Source: Clostridia bacterium (lineage in GTDB: Bacteria > Bacillota_A > Clostridia > Oscillospirales > CAG-272). From it: a stretch of DNA of 5,516 bases. The notes below the pieces were generated by a model. That model saw nothing but the letters and a program-made list of their open reading frames with translations. It did no database searches and was not told the DNA's origin. Positions 1 to 5,510 of this stretch are shown here, in pieces. The position numbers and the translations under genes were made by a program. The stretch covers positions 1-5,516 of the forward strand of contig JAFTRB010000075.1 in NCBI GenBank assembly GCA_017462445.1, in the 5' to 3' direction. The stretch's first letter is position 1. Every line of letters starts with the position of its first letter.

Positions 1-33
1 AAGCGGCGTCTTTCTTTTACAAAACAAAAGGGC

Positions 34-327
34 CTAAAAAATATCTCCACCGCCAAGATACTCGCAAATTACCGCCACACCAAGGGTGAGGAGAATGCCG
101 AGGATATTGGCAAGATAGAAATACCAGTGCTTCGTCTTATGGCGGAACAGAAGCATCGAAGCAAGGCCGCCAACTCCGCCAAATAGAACGGAATGGGATA
201 GAAGGACCTTCTCGGGTACTCTCCAGGCGCCCGCCTTAGCGAGGCATTTATCCAGGAAGTAGATGAAGAAGGCAGCCACCGAAACCGCCGTGGCAATGTA
301 AAGAAATATTGTAGTCGGAAGTGTCAT
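34..327 (-). CDS. DUF1294 family small membrane protein
   Basis: A 97-residue protein of the DUF1294 family, whose function is not established. Family hallmarks are the early FLDKCLAKAGAWRVPE stretch (residues 24-39, family pattern roughly D-K-x-A...R-x-P-E), the glycine-rich GGVGGLASM segment (50-58) and the FRHKTKHWYF motif (61-70). Hydrophobic stretches at about 5-24, 42-60 and 68-90 suggest three membrane segments with the basic HKTKH patch at a membrane face. The start ATG overlaps the stop of the upstream toxin gene as ATGA, so translation is probably coupled. A Shine-Dalgarno AAGGAG (339-344) lies 11 bases upstream, slightly far. Length is normal for the family, and the gene is complete. 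DUF1294 genes are usually found alone, so its place as third gene of a toxin cassette is notable. Family call is from motif recognition; any link to toxin function is inference. Confidence 0.88.
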   Translation of the reverse strand: MTLPTTIFLYIATAVSVAAFFIYFLDKCLAKAGAWRVPEKVLLSHSVLFGGVGGLASMLLFRHKTKHWYFYLANILGILLTLGVAVICEYLGGGDIF

Positions 328-704
328 TTTTCACATTTCTCCTTAAGAATCAAGAGAATGTCGGAATACTCCATCTCACCGCGGGCAACACCCATACCGA
401 TGGAGATAACATCCTCGTTTGTCAGACTGTGTCGAATACCGTTCAGCTCAAGCAAAACGAGCATACAAAGCACGCCAATCCGCTTGTTTCCGTCAATGAA
501 GGCGTGGTTTGTTATAAGATTGTAGGCAAGGCGGGCGCATTTCTCGACAGGCGAGGGGTATAGCTCCACGCCGCCAAAGCTCTGCCCGACGCTATAAAGC
601 GCGCTCTCCAGAAGCCCCTCATCGCGCAGTCCCTCGCTTGTACCAAGCTTCTCTGACATGAGGGTGTGCAAAAGGATCAGCTCCTCTTTATTCAGCAGCC
701 TCAT
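324..704 (-). CDS. doc: Death-on-curing (Doc-type) Fic-fold toxin
   Basis: A 126-residue type II toxin-antitoxin toxin of the Fic/Doc superfamily. The catalytic loop is H67-A-F-I-D-G-N-K-R75, matching the Doc form of the Fic motif (HxFx[D/N]xNKR) rather than the AMP-transferring HPFxxGNGRxxR form. The N-terminal GLRDEGLLESAL stretch (25-36) and later LELNG (85-89) are also typical of Doc proteins. In phage P1, Doc phosphorylates EF-Tu and stops translation; the conserved H, D, N, K and R suggest the same here, but that is inference. Length equals P1 Doc. Its start overlaps the stop of the preceding 47-residue gene and its stop overlaps the start of the DUF1294 gene, both as ATGA. A GGAG lies 9 bases before the start. 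I see no (S/T)xxxE(G/N) inhibitory helix in it, so control must come from a partner. The gene looks intact. Confidence 0.93.
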   Translation of the reverse strand: MRLLNKEELILLHTLMSEKLGTSEGLRDEGLLESALYSVGQSFGGVELYPSPVEKCARLAYNLITNHAFIDGNKRIGVLCMLVLLELNGIRHSLTNEDVISIGMGVARGEMEYSDILLILKEKCEK

Positions 705-844
705 TTTGCAAGCTCCGAAAAGGCTTCCCCGTATTTTTCAAGCATCAGGACAGCAACGCTCTCGGCGCTCTTATCCTTGGGGCTTGTCTCTTCCTCCTTG
801 GGCTTTCCCAAGGGGATTATCGGAAGGTCAATTCCTTTATTCAT
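701..844 (-). CDS. Small 47-aa protein, putative Doc antitoxin
   Basis: A short gene encoding 47 residues, beginning MNKGIDLPIIPLGK and ending EKYGEAFSELAK. I do not recognise the family. The N-terminal half (1-27) is charged and proline-containing and probably unstructured. The C-terminal half (28-47, SAESVAVLMLEKYGEAFSEL) reads as one amphipathic helix, the kind of segment with which Phd neutralises Doc. Its stop overlaps the Doc start (ATGA), the normal position of an antitoxin gene. It is much shorter than P1 Phd (73 residues) and shows no clear N-terminal DNA-binding domain. The start at 844 is chosen because GAGG (853-856) sits 8 bases upstream. An in-frame ATG at 865 would add seven residues but has no ribosome binding site. 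That it is expressed rests on the site, the reading frame filling the gap, and the overlap. The antitoxin role is inferred from position. Confidence 0.72.
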   Translation of the reverse strand: MNKGIDLPIIPLGKPKEEETSPKDKSAESVAVLMLEKYGEAFSELAK

Positions 845-865
845 ATTGTAAACCTCTGTTTGCAT

Positions 866-893
866 TTTTTATTAAAGTAAGCGCCCGTGTCAA
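866..893 (-). promoter_or_regulatory. Possible promoter of the toxin-antitoxin cassette
   Basis: A perfect TTGACA (888-893, minus strand) is followed after 16 bases by TAAAAA (866-871), a 4-of-6 match to the -10 consensus. The -35 box overlaps the TGA stop of the thuA gene. It would give a very short leader before the GAGG site at 853-856. The -10 box is weak, and the cassette may instead be transcribed from the thuA promoter across the 45-bp gap. I see no terminator in that gap. Confidence 0.3.
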
Positions 894-1615
894 ATTACAT
901 AAGGCTCGCTATCTGTATTTTTTCTCACATGTGGACAGCCTGTGTAGGTGCGATAGTCGCTCTTAAGATATTCCACCGCATTCTTGATTATAAGCTGGAC
1001 ATTCTTATCATAGTAGGTCGGGAAGGTCTCGTGACCGGGCTGGAGGTAGAAGATCTTGCCGTTCCCTCTTTCAAACAGACAGCCCGAGCGGAACACCTCG
1101 CCGCCGGAGAAGTTGCCTATCAGAAGGAGCTTATCGGGCGTGGGGATAACAAAGGGCTCGCCGTAGGTCTCCTCTGCAGGGAGAGTGAAATATCTGTCAA
1201 TGCCACGGGTTATGGGGTGGCCCGGCTCGATTACCCAAAGCGTCTCACTGTCTCCGCTCTCGCGCCAGGTGAGGTTGGCAGATGTGCCCAGAAGATACAT
1301 AAAGGGCTTGGACTTGTGCGCAGAATGAAGGAATATCGCTCCAAGTCCTCCAAGCACCGCATCGCGGACCATATAAGCGACCTCGTCGGGCACCTTGTGG
1401 TGAGCCATATGCCCCCACCAGATAAGGACATCTGCCCATTCAAGCAGCTCCTTTGTTATTCCGCAGTTCTCCCCGTCAAGGGTAGCGCAGCGAACCTCGT
1501 GCCCCGCCTCTGCAAGGAAGTCGGCAATCTGCCCGTGTATTCCCTTGGGATAAACAGCGGCGACCGTGGCATTTTCCCTTTCGTGCTTATATTCATTCCA
1601 AACCAAAACCTTCAT
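890..1615 (-). CDS. thuA: ThuA-domain (trehalose utilization) protein
   Basis: A 241-residue cytoplasmic protein of the ThuA family, with a class I glutamine-amidotransferase-like fold. Diagnostic stretches are VWNEYKHER (5-13), IWWGHMAHHKV (65-75), FLHSAHKSKPF (95-105), the GHPITRGID box (132-140), EETYGEPF (148-155) and GNGKIFYLQPGHE (184-196). Conserved histidines at 69, 72, 73, 97, 100 and 195 are candidate active-site residues. In rhizobia ThuA acts with the dehydrogenase ThuB in oxidising trehalose and related disaccharides through 3-keto sugars; the exact reaction of this copy cannot be read from sequence. No ThuB-like dehydrogenase is present in the window. Full family length. I choose the start at 1615 because GGAGG (1622-1626) lies 6 bases upstream; an ATG 21 bases earlier would put that site inside the gene. 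It follows the glycosidase-like gene on the same strand after a 92-bp gap with its own promoter. Confidence 0.9.
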   Translation of the reverse strand: MKVLVWNEYKHERENATVAAVYPKGIHGQIADFLAEAGHEVRCATLDGENCGITKELLEWADVLIWWGHMAHHKVPDEVAYMVRDAVLGGLGAIFLHSAHKSKPFMYLLGTSANLTWRESGDSETLWVIEPGHPITRGIDRYFTLPAEETYGEPFVIPTPDKLLLIGNFSGGEVFRSGCLFERGNGKIFYLQPGHETFPTYYDKNVQLIIKNAVEYLKSDYRTYTGCPHVRKNTDSEPYVI

Positions 1616-1621
1616 AAAAAG

Positions 1622-1697
1622 CCTCCGCAAAGTCATTTTCCCCTAGTATAGCATACTTTATCTGCAAATTCAAGGGGTTAATTCCACTTTGCGGAGG
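1622..1697 (-). promoter_or_regulatory. 12-bp inverted repeat enclosing the thuA promoter and ribosome binding site
   Basis: Arms at 1622-1633 and 1686-1697 are perfect 12-base inverted copies (CCTCCGCAAAGT and ACTTTGCGGAGG) around a 52-base loop. A nested 5-bp pairing, 1640-1644 with 1673-1677 (CCCCT/AGGGG), shortens the effective loop. On minus-strand RNA the 5' arm begins 10 bases after the stop of the glycosidase-like gene. The 3' arm contains the GGAGG site of thuA (1622-1626) and is followed by CUUUUU. Read-through RNA could therefore terminate here or have the thuA site hidden. RNA started inside the loop lacks the 5' arm and leaves the site free. The repeat is plain in the sequence; the regulatory reading is inference. 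On the other strand no T run follows. Confidence 0.7.
1645..1673 (-). promoter_or_regulatory. Probable sigma-A promoter of thuA
   Basis: On the minus strand TTGAAT (1668-1673) is followed by a 17-base spacer and TATACT (1645-1650), preceded by TGC (1651-1653) as an extended -10. Transcription should start near 1637-1638, giving a leader of about 22 bases that carries the GGAGG site. The -10 region also forms the dyad AGTAT-AGC-ATACT (1645-1657), which could be a repressor site. Confidence 0.75.
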
Positions 1698-1707
1698 TTA
1701 TCGTGTC

Positions 1708-3813
1708 TTAATATTTAACTATTATTCTGTATCCCAAAGGCTCAATGGAAAGCGTGAGGCTGTCTCCTCCGTCCACGGTGGCGCAGTCGATGCTCTGCGT
1801 CGAATAGCTCTCCGGGATCATCTCAAGATAGGAGCCTCCTTCGGGGAGCGCGAGAGTGATATCCTCGCTACGCTCTCCGCTGTTTACAAGCAGAATAAGC
1901 TCGTGGTCGGACAGCTTGTAGCGGTACATAAGCACAAGAGGATGCTTAAAGAGAGGATATACCTCAGAGGGTGAAATATCTTCAATGGGCATCGGCGCAG
2001 CCCCAAGCCCGTCGATCTTGGCTCTTGGAGAATAAATCCTGACGCCTGCGCATTGAGCCATCTCGACTATCCGAGCAAGCCCGGGGTCTGCGCTATCCAG
2101 GGCAGGAAGCACCAATTTGCTGAAACGTTTGCCATTTTTCAGGACCAAGCAGCCGTTTTCGGTCCTCGCCTCGCTCAAAAAGGACAGGTTCACTATATCA
2201 AAGCCGACCTGCCTTTTTATCAGCTCCTCGCATAAAGCGGCGACACCAAAGCAATCGGCATCCGCTTTAGGCGGTCCGCTAAGAACCGAGGGCTTTGTCC
2301 GCTCGGCGAGCTGCAAATAAGGGTAATAAAGCAGAGTGTCGTTTATGCTCTCTCCGCCGCTGAACAGGCTGCTCATAGCGGAAACAAAGCAGGCATACTC
2401 CGCCATCTCACAGGGAGGCAGGATATCCTCGCCGTAATAGGAGGTTATAAGGTTAATTCCGTGGGCGAACATCATTGCCGCCGCCCCCTTAAGCCTCTTC
2501 AGACTCATCGTCTGGTCCTTATCCACCATATTCGACGCCTCTATCATTACCCTGTCCTTCCCCGCCAGGTGCGCAGCCGAGGACGCAAGGCGAAGGGCTA
2601 TGGAGTATCTCAGCTTGTCAGGCGCGGAATAAAGCAGGTCACAGCCGGGAATTGACAGCTCCGCAAGCTGGGCAATTATATCACCGAACGCCTTGGGCTG
2701 GTTATCCAGCGCCTCCTCCCAGAGCCAGTGTCCGCCAAGGAGAACGCCCTCCTCCTCCAGCCTCTCGCGGTAGTATTTCGGGAAGCCCAGGCGGAGAAGC
2801 TCGGAGGTCAGGCTGTAAAACCTTCCCCTGACATCAGCCGCCCCCTCACATTCCTCAAAGAGATAGGGCAAAAGCGGAACTATATCCTCCCCGTAGCTAT
2901 CCCTGTACCTCTCCACCATATCGGTCGTCCAGGGGATATACGGATAGGCGACGACCTCGGGGTCGCCCGGCTCATATATCGAATGGGAATTGTACCTCGT
3001 TTTTGCCTTGCTCGGGTCCACCTCAACATAGAAGGTGTAATTCGGCTCGTCGGTAAAGACCGCATCCACCAAATCGCCAAGCCTCTCGCAGTGCTTTTTA
3101 TACCCCTCGGTAAAGGTCACATCATAGAAGCGCTCGACTGCCCTCCTGTCAAAAACATTGATATACCGCCTGGAGGCTCGGAACGAATCCAGGTAATGCG
3201 AGCATTCGTAGATCGCGCGGTAGAAGAAGGCATAGACCTGCCAGCGCCCCTCGGGAAGATAGACGCAAAGACCGCCCGACAGATCCCTCTTATCCGAGAT
3301 ATCAAGCGCATCGGCGTAAGCAGGCTTGCCGTCAACGACAGGCACGGCAACCGCGTGCTTCATCTCCGAGTGACCGTACGGCGAGGCTATCCTCACAGGA
3401 ACTCGGCTCGTTGTCTCAATATCACGCTTTACAAGAGCCAGCCCCAGCGCCTCAAGCTCGGGGTGGTCGATCAATGTAGCGCCGCCCGCAGCCCCGGAGG
3501 GGTAATACTGCTCGTCATATATCCACACCGCCATACCGAGGCTCTTGGCATATCTTGCGATAGACATAGCAAGCTCTATATCCCTATCCTTTTCAAGATA
3601 CTGCCGAAAGCCGGTGTTCAGGCAAACACCGCCATAGCCTCTATCGCTTAGTTTCTTGACACGGGTACACATGTAGTCATATTTCTCGTCATAGCTCATA
3701 TTTGCAAGCTCGGTGTAGCCAAGCCCTAAATTCAGCGCCACAAACTCAAAATCGTGTACTATCTGAATCAGCCCCTTTGTTCTGTCAAGGGGGTTAATAT
3801 TCGGTTTGTTCAT
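1708..3813 (-). CDS. Putative glycoside hydrolase, TIM-barrel, GH106/GH42-like
   Basis: A 701-residue protein without signal peptide or membrane segments, so probably cytoplasmic. It resembles large uncharacterised glycosidase-like proteins related to GH106 alpha-L-rhamnosidases. Seen motifs: RGYGGVCLN (58-66), the VWIYDEQYYPSGAAGG block (96-111) typical of these barrels, YINVFDRRAVERF (217-229), DAVFTDEPNY (250-259, E256 a candidate catalytic acid), GGHWLWEE (360-367), and VMIEASNM (422-429, E425 a candidate second carboxylate). The C-terminal 600-701 region, with LILLVNSGE (639-647), reads like a beta-sandwich closing domain. Substrate and catalytic residues are not established; the family call is from recalled motif similarity. 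The start at 3813 is chosen because GGAGG (3823-3827) lies 9 bases upstream; the open frame extends 22 codons further, into the ygjV-like gene. It starts 4 bases after that gene's stop, indicating one operon. A long open frame on the opposite strand is a codon-bias shadow. Confidence 0.78.
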   Translation of the reverse strand: MNKPNINPLDRTKGLIQIVHDFEFVALNLGLGYTELANMSYDEKYDYMCTRVKKLSDRGYGGVCLNTGFRQYLEKDRDIELAMSIARYAKSLGMAVWIYDEQYYPSGAAGGATLIDHPELEALGLALVKRDIETTSRVPVRIASPYGHSEMKHAVAVPVVDGKPAYADALDISDKRDLSGGLCVYLPEGRWQVYAFFYRAIYECSHYLDSFRASRRYINVFDRRAVERFYDVTFTEGYKKHCERLGDLVDAVFTDEPNYTFYVEVDPSKAKTRYNSHSIYEPGDPEVVAYPYIPWTTDMVERYRDSYGEDIVPLLPYLFEECEGAADVRGRFYSLTSELLRLGFPKYYRERLEEEGVLLGGHWLWEEALDNQPKAFGDIIAQLAELSIPGCDLLYSAPDKLRYSIALRLASSAAHLAGKDRVMIEASNMVDKDQTMSLKRLKGAAAMMFAHGINLITSYYGEDILPPCEMAEYACFVSAMSSLFSGGESINDTLLYYPYLQLAERTKPSVLSGPPKADADCFGVAALCEELIKRQVGFDIVNLSFLSEARTENGCLVLKNGKRFSKLVLPALDSADPGLARIVEMAQCAGVRIYSPRAKIDGLGAAPMPIEDISPSEVYPLFKHPLVLMYRYKLSDHELILLVNSGERSEDITLALPEGGSYLEMIPESYSTQSIDCATVDGGDSLTLSIEPLGYRIIVKY

Positions 3814-3817
3814 TCCT

Positions 3818-4450
3818 TTATTCCTCCCTGTTATCCTTGTCAAGCTCCAAGGCAACGCCCTTTTCGCCATCGGTGGCAAGAGCCTCGCCGCAAGCTTCCA
3901 TTAGCTCATCAGGCTCGCCGTCGGTCGGTACAGCCACAGGCTTACTCTTAAAATCGTGGCGGATATTCCCTATCACCGAGGAGCAAATGCTCATCACCTC
4001 GTTGGCAATAGCGAGCCAAGCCACATTGGAGATTGCATAAACCAGCATTGATACCGATATCGGATAGGAGAGGAAGCGGGAAAGCTTAGGTCTGCCGATC
4101 CAAAATCCGATAACCGCCAAAGCCGATGCCACACAGGGGAATATTGAATAGGCGTTCTTCCAGGTTACAATACCCGACAGCACCGACAGCGCAAGGAACA
4201 GCGCTAGCCATAGCGGAGATTTTGCCCACCTCTTCTCCCGATTGATGAATATGACCTCGCGAGCCATACCGATTACCGCAATTGCCGCGCCGGAATAGGC
4301 ATATATAAGCATATAATAGGCAAACCAAACCACATCCGAGACGAGCTTGGCAACAAGAAGCCCTACCCTGCTCTTTTGCTGATAGATAATTATTGAGCAA
4401 ATAATTCCAAGTAGACCGACTAAATTGGCTAAAGAAAATATTTCTGTCAT
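3818..4450 (-). CDS. YgjV-family integral membrane protein
   Basis: A 210-residue membrane protein of the YgjV family (MtN3/PQ-loop-like fold group). Hydrophobic segments lie at about 4-23, 29-50, 53-66, 80-97, 101-118 and 128-150. Family-like stretches are LVGLLGIICSIIIYQQKSR (10-28), the GMAREVIFINREKRWA segment (61-76) and TWKNAYSIFPCVAS (96-109). YgjV itself has no proven function; related PQ-loop and SWEET proteins move small molecules such as sugars. A hydrophilic, acidic tail (about 165-210) follows the last membrane segment and is longer than I expect for this family. Start: GAGG (4456-4459) lies 5 bases upstream. The gene is first in the minus-strand operon, divergent from the AraC regulator, and its stop is 4 bases before the glycosidase-like gene, whose ribosome site lies inside its last codons. 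A role in carbohydrate uptake or sensing is inference from context. Confidence 0.85.
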   Translation of the reverse strand: MTEIFSLANLVGLLGIICSIIIYQQKSRVGLLVAKLVSDVVWFAYYMLIYAYSGAAIAVIGMAREVIFINREKRWAKSPLWLALFLALSVLSGIVTWKNAYSIFPCVASALAVIGFWIGRPKLSRFLSYPISVSMLVYAISNVAWLAIANEVMSICSSVIGNIRHDFKSKPVAVPTDGEPDELMEACGEALATDGEKGVALELDKDNREE

Positions 4451-4478
4451 AAAAACCTCAAATGCTTTATTTTTACAG

Positions 4479-4508
4479 TTGCATTTTATATCATTTTTGT
4501 GATATAAT
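4479..4508 (+). promoter_or_regulatory. Promoter of the AraC-family regulator gene
   Basis: TGA-TATAAT (4500-4508) is a perfect extended -10. The best -35 is a weak TTGCAT (4479-4484) at 18 bases spacing, acceptable with an extended -10. Initiation near 4515 would give a leader of about 44 bases before the ATG at 4559. Confidence 0.7.
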
Positions 4509-4511
4509 CAA
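4485..4511 (-). promoter_or_regulatory. Promoter of the ygjV-like/glycosidase operon
   Basis: On the minus strand TGA-TATAAA (4485-4493) forms an extended -10. A TTGATT (4506-4511) upstream is spaced 15 bases from TATAAA, or 17 bases from the overlapping TAAAAT (4483-4488). Initiation near 4478 would give a leader of about 28 bases before the ATG at 4450. It lies back to back with the AraC promoter, and the two share DNA. Confidence 0.55.
4486..4507. repeat. 8-bp inverted repeat spanning both divergent -10 boxes
   Basis: TTATATCA (4486-4493) and TGATATAA (4500-4507) are perfect inverted copies separated by six bases (TTTTTG). Each arm is most of the extended -10 of one of the divergent promoters. 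The symmetry could reflect only two similar promoters in AT-rich DNA, or an operator for a dimeric regulator. Confidence 0.6.
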
Positions 4512-4558
4512 GGTGAATAACAAACATAAATCTGTCAAAAACAAAGATTGAGGTAAAA

Positions 4559-5392
4559 ATGAAGCAGCTCAACCCCTATCTGAGACACATAAACCGCACA
4601 ACCGGAATAAAGAACAAGCAGTATACAAGGGCGTACGATTGCAGGCTGCTTTATGTCCTCTCGGGAGGAGGAAAAATGCTGACCGAGGGGCGCGAGCTCG
4701 CCCTTGTCCCCGGAACACTGCTCTACTACCCCGCGGGAATAAGCTACCTTTTGGTGGCGGACAAGGAAACCAACATGTCCTTCTATACAGTGAATTTCGA
4801 CTTTGTCGACGGCTATCCCCGCGAGGGAGTGATGCCCCCTGTCTATCTTGCAGACTATGATGAGGCAAGGCTCTGCCCTTCACAAATCGAGCTTGGCAGA
4901 GAGCGCTTTTTCACCGCCTTCTGCGCGGAGGGAGGCGACAACCTGAGATGGTATCTGTCAAGGCTGCACGAATTGCACATAGCAAGGGAGGACAATGGCC
5001 TTATCTCTGCCGTTCTGGCGGCGCTGATCGAAGAGATATGCCACCTTGATAATCGGTCAAAAGCAAATAGCAGAACCGTAGAGGATGCCCTCGGCTATAT
5101 GAAGCTCCATTTTGCCGAGCCGCTGACCAACAGTGAAATCGCATCCGCTCTGGGCTATCACCCCTATTATTTGGGTGCGCTCTTCCGCAAGGAGCTGGGC
5201 AAAACTCCGCGACAGTGCCTTGACGAAATCCGCCTCCGCCACGCAGAAATACTCCTGTGCGAGGGGGAGATGACGATCTACGAGATTGCGGAGGCCTGCG
5301 GCTTCAAAACACCCGAGCATTTTACCAAGCACTTCAAGCATAGCCGCGGAGCAACTCCGACAGAGTACCGCCGCCATCTGCGCCTTGTGTAA
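4559..5392 (+). CDS. AraC/XylS-family transcriptional regulator
   Basis: A 277-residue regulator with the usual two-domain plan. The N-terminal part (about 25-85) is a cupin-like ligand-sensing domain: RLLYVLSGGGKM (29-40), ELALVPGTLLYYPAG (46-60) and FYTVNFDF (75-82). The C-terminal part (about 173-275) holds two helix-turn-helix units: LTNSEIASALGYHPYYLGALF (189-209) and MTIYEIAEACGFKTPEHFTKHFK (238-260), ending in the family TPTEYRRH (266-273). Length is normal and the gene is complete. The start is supported by GAGG (4550-4553) five bases upstream. It is transcribed divergently from the ygjV-like/glycosidase operon, the classic arrangement for a sugar-responsive activator of its neighbour. 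The inducer is unknown; a mono- or disaccharide linked to the glycosidase is the natural guess. Autoregulation is possible because the two promoters overlap. Confidence 0.95.
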   Translation: MKQLNPYLRHINRTTGIKNKQYTRAYDCRLLYVLSGGGKMLTEGRELALVPGTLLYYPAGISYLLVADKETNMSFYTVNFDFVDGYPREGVMPPVYLADYDEARLCPSQIELGRERFFTAFCAEGGDNLRWYLSRLHELHIAREDNGLISAVLAALIEEICHLDNRSKANSRTVEDALGYMKLHFAEPLTNSEIASALGYHPYYLGALFRKELGKTPRQCLDEIRLRHAEILLCEGEMTIYEIAEACGFKTPEHFTKHFKHSRGATPTEYRRHLRLV

Positions 5393-5473
5393 ATAGAAAC
5401 CTGCTAAATAAAGTCAATAGGTTTTAAGAAAAAATCGAAAATATTTGTGAGCTTAAAAAGAGCGCAGAACAGC

Positions 5474-5510
5474 ATGGCGGTTAGATCTATGGATTTAATC
5501 GCCATTTTGT
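5474..5510 (+). terminator. Intrinsic terminator after the AraC-family gene
   Basis: Bases 5474-5487 pair with 5492-5505 as a 14-bp stem (12 Watson-Crick pairs and two G-U pairs on + strand RNA) closed by a TATG tetraloop, with the ATGGCG/CGCCAT base richest in G+C. TTTTGT follows directly. It lies 81 bases after the regulator stop. No T run follows on the other strand, so it acts in one direction. The 81-base stretch before it (5393-5473) holds no gene that I can support. Confidence 0.7.

Noticed and set aside
1..33. Weak hairpin after the DUF1294 stop (CTTTT/AAAAG at 14-18 and 26-30)
   Set aside because: The stem has only five A/T-rich pairs with one G-C and the region is cut by the window edge, so a terminator cannot be supported.
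321..966. Several + strand open frames opposite the doc and antitoxin genes
   Set aside because: They have low-complexity or motif-free translations and no promoter; the minus strand has Doc motifs and overlapping starts.
1616..1636. Longer thuA with start at 1636
   Set aside because: It would place the GGAGG inside the coding region and add seven residues (MTLRRLF) before the conserved MKVLVWNEY start.
887..1651. 254-residue open frame on the + strand
   Set aside because: It is antisense to thuA along its whole length; the minus-strand frame carries clear ThuA motifs and a strong ribosome site.
2728..3651. 307-residue open frame on the + strand
   Set aside because: It lies entirely antisense to the glycosidase-like gene, has no recognisable motif or good ribosome site, and is explained by the codon bias of the real gene.
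3814..3879. Longer glycosidase-like protein starting at 3879
   Set aside because: The extra 22 residues overlap the ygjV-like gene and lack family features; the start at 3813 has a strong GGAGG.
5397..5424. AAACCT/AGGTTT inverted repeat just after the AraC stop
   Set aside because: A 6-bp stem with a 16-base loop and no T run; the 14-bp hairpin further on is a much better terminator.
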